A stretch of 64,000 nucleotides of DNA from Marvania coccoides (Eukaryota > Chlorophyta > Trebouxiophyceae > Chlorellales > Chlorellaceae), in the NCBI GenBank assembly GCA_963854735.1, contig OY978099.1, positions 1,054,001 to 1,118,000 of the forward strand, in the 5' to 3' direction. Shown here piece after piece: positions 63,694 to 64,000 of the stretch. The notes under the pieces are model-generated. The model was not told the DNA's origin, did not search any database, and saw only the letters and a program-made list of their open reading frames with translations. Both the position numbers and the translations under genes were made by a program. Position 1 is the first letter of the stretch, and every line of letters begins with the position of its first letter.

Positions 63694-64000
63694 ATGATTA
63701 TCGAGAAAAAGGGAGAAGGCGGGGCCAATGTGGTGTGGCAATATGCACCAGACGATAAAGATGGGAAATGGGTGATTAGAACACGCAAATTAAAAGAAAA
63801 AGAAGGAGATGTGGGGGCATCACTGCCTGCCGCAGCACTGGCTCTAGAACAAGAGACCTGGGGTGGCCTCCTGCAAGCTGGGGGCAGTCTCGACTCGCTG
63901 GAGGCTGGCATGCGCTACAGAGATTGCATGATCGCTCCCTTTATCAGCCCACAGTACCTACTTCCTCAGGCAAGGCTTCAGAGGGAAAACGTTCAATTTT
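63694..64000 (+). CDS. IPK1: inositol-pentakisphosphate 2-kinase (IPK1), 5' part
   Basis: A frame open from ATG 63694 to the window end, so the gene is truncated by the edge. MIIEKKGEGGANVVWQYAP matches the family's nucleotide-binding start (Y-R-G-E-G-x-A-N-L-V). GKWVIRTRKL gives the [KR]-x-[LIV]-R-x-x-K strand, LALEQETWGGLL the E-x-x-x-W helix, and MRYRDCMIAPFISPQYL the R-Y-x-x-x-[VM]-I-x-P-x-[LI] turn. IPK1 phosphorylates InsP5 at the 2 position to give InsP6 (phytate). A possible GC donor (CCTCAG-GCAAGG) sits at 63969/63970. If used, the residues after LLPQ belong to an intron. Confidence 0.75.
   Translation, partial: MIIEKKGEGGANVVWQYAPDDKDGKWVIRTRKLKEKEGDVGASLPAAALALEQETWGGLLQAGGSLDSLEAGMRYRDCMIAPFISPQYLLPQARLQRENVQF

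Noticed and set aside
1..64000. Organelle genome or bacterial contamination
   Set aside because: Spliceosomal introns in nearly every gene, nuclear gene families and targeting peptides exclude both.

Overview
The window is nuclear DNA of a green alga, most likely a chlorophyte. Coding exons are GC-rich and introns are mostly short and AT-rich (about 70 introns can be placed, many of 100-200 bp). Genes are tightly packed in head-to-head, tail-to-tail and tandem pairs. The gene set combines plastid proteins (FAX-type fatty acid exporter, NEF1), a proline-rich wall protein, a MET1/DNMT1 methyltransferase, a plant-type TOM5 and a dynein light chain. There is no bacterial feature, CRISPR array, rRNA or convincing tRNA.

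Layout. 0-8 kb: a FAX/TMEM14 gene, an acidic Pro/Glu-rich protein, a degenerate retroelement-like stretch (about 4.0-5.4 kb), a diverged inverted-repeat family, a small secreted protein whose last exon contains one repeat copy, and a membrane protein with two AT-hooks. 8.5-20.4 kb: CstF-77, a CD36-family protein head-to-head with a NEF1-like membrane protein, and a secreted L-gulonolactone-oxidase-like flavoprotein. 21-26 kb: a broken MYND-finger gene, TOM5, a TPR/HAT protein and a KH RNA-binding protein. 26.5-33.6 kb: THG1, a Roadblock dynein light chain, SAAL1-like, DUF599 and an ankyrin-DHHC palmitoyltransferase.

34-39.6 kb is the most unusual part. Two divergent genes share a Cys-rich extracellular module joined by PPSPP linkers. 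One encodes a probably GPI-anchored protein. The other encodes a single-pass receptor with a TKL-type cytoplasmic kinase. In both, introns cut the module at the same place and in phase 1. I regard this pair as the best candidate for an undescribed system: an algal receptor kinase with a membrane-tethered paralogue of its own ectodomain.

40-64 kb: an S1A serine protease, GPATCH1/TOUGH, an MRH-like lectin domain fused to a long Pro-rich repeat, SNRNP27, COA6, cytosolic isoleucyl-tRNA synthetase, a candidate PP1-binding prenylated protein, Kish, DNMT1/MET1 and the start of an inositol-pentakisphosphate 2-kinase gene.

Shared themes are RNA processing (CstF-77, KH, THG1, GPATCH1, SNRNP27), secretory pathway and surface proteins, and organelle proteins. 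A genome-level oddity is the frequency of GC-AG introns: six are required by conserved reading frames among about 70 introns. Exon coordinates were placed by hand from reading frames and splice sites. They are firm where a conserved protein family supports both sides of a junction and tentative elsewhere.
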